From Candidatus Kaiserbacteria bacterium (GTDB lineage: Bacteria > Patescibacteriota > Minisyncoccia > Phycocordibacterales > UBA918), in NCBI GenBank assembly GCA_020428895.1, contig JAGQLZ010000025.1:1-13789 (forward strand): a stretch of 13,789 nucleotides of DNA, given 5' to 3'. Numbering within the stretch: the first letter of the stretch is position 1; every line of letters starts with the position of its first letter. The notes under the pieces are model-generated. The model ran no database searches, was not told the origin of the DNA, and was given only the letters and a program-made list of their open reading frames with translations. A program made the translations under genes and the position numbers. Positions 13,727 through 13,789 of this stretch are shown in pieces.

Positions 13727-13789
13727 ACTTCAGTTATTAACTTTTTCTTTTAAATTCAAACGTTCTGAAAAATAGTCTAATTAAGAATG

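Overview
The window is AT-rich, gene-dense bacterial DNA with short intergenic gaps. It most likely comes from a Candidate Phyla Radiation (Patescibacteria) genome, probably Parcubacteria-like. That placement is inference, from compact ribosomal and translation proteins (a 194-residue EF-Ts, an RF1 about 35 residues short at its N-terminus), a transketolase split into two genes, secreted proteins of a type common in that group, and almost no Shine-Dalgarno sequences. Stop codons are TAA and TAG plus one TGA (in an ATGA gene overlap), so nothing points to UGA recoding.

Layout, left to right. Positions 1-146 hold a tRNA-Thr(UGU) on the minus strand inside a 17-bp inverted repeat, followed by a partial tRNA-like sequence cut by the window edge. 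Positions 213-3581 are a minus-strand block of translation genes, in transcription order bL31 (rpmE), RF1 (prfA), S2 (rpsB), EF-Ts (tsf) and a small membrane protein, with terminators after rpmE and after prfA. Positions 3681-5045 encode a secreted coiled-coil protein with a lytic transglycosylase domain. Positions 5136-5798 encode bL25 (CTC type). A PfkB-family sugar or nucleoside kinase at 5928-6932 is the only plus-strand gene. Between it and the next gene lies an unusual 253-bp spacer: a 42-bp exact direct repeat copies the 3' end of the kinase gene, interleaved with strong hairpins.

Positions 7186-11280 form a minus-strand central-carbon cluster transcribed as gap, rpiB, rpe, transketolase N-half and transketolase C-half, i.e. 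glyceraldehyde-3-phosphate oxidation plus most of the non-oxidative pentose phosphate pathway. No transaldolase is in the window. The RpiB has the Mycobacterium-type GGSGxGE active site instead of the catalytic Cys. The Rpe homologue has lost two of its four usual metal-binding residues. Positions 11337-13726 encode two overlapping secreted proteins: a small beta-rich surface protein, then a fibronectin type III protein with a C-terminal membrane anchor.

The main system-level observation concerns expression signals. Four genes (prfA, the transglycosylase, pfkB and the transketolase N-half) each have the same hexamer TATACT, three of them as an extended -10 (TGnTATACT), only 6-10 nt before the start codon. 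The transcription start would then fall on or within a few bases of the start codon, implying leaderless mRNAs. rpsB has a weaker version. The kinase-end repeat element and the altered Rpe metal site are the other main points to check.
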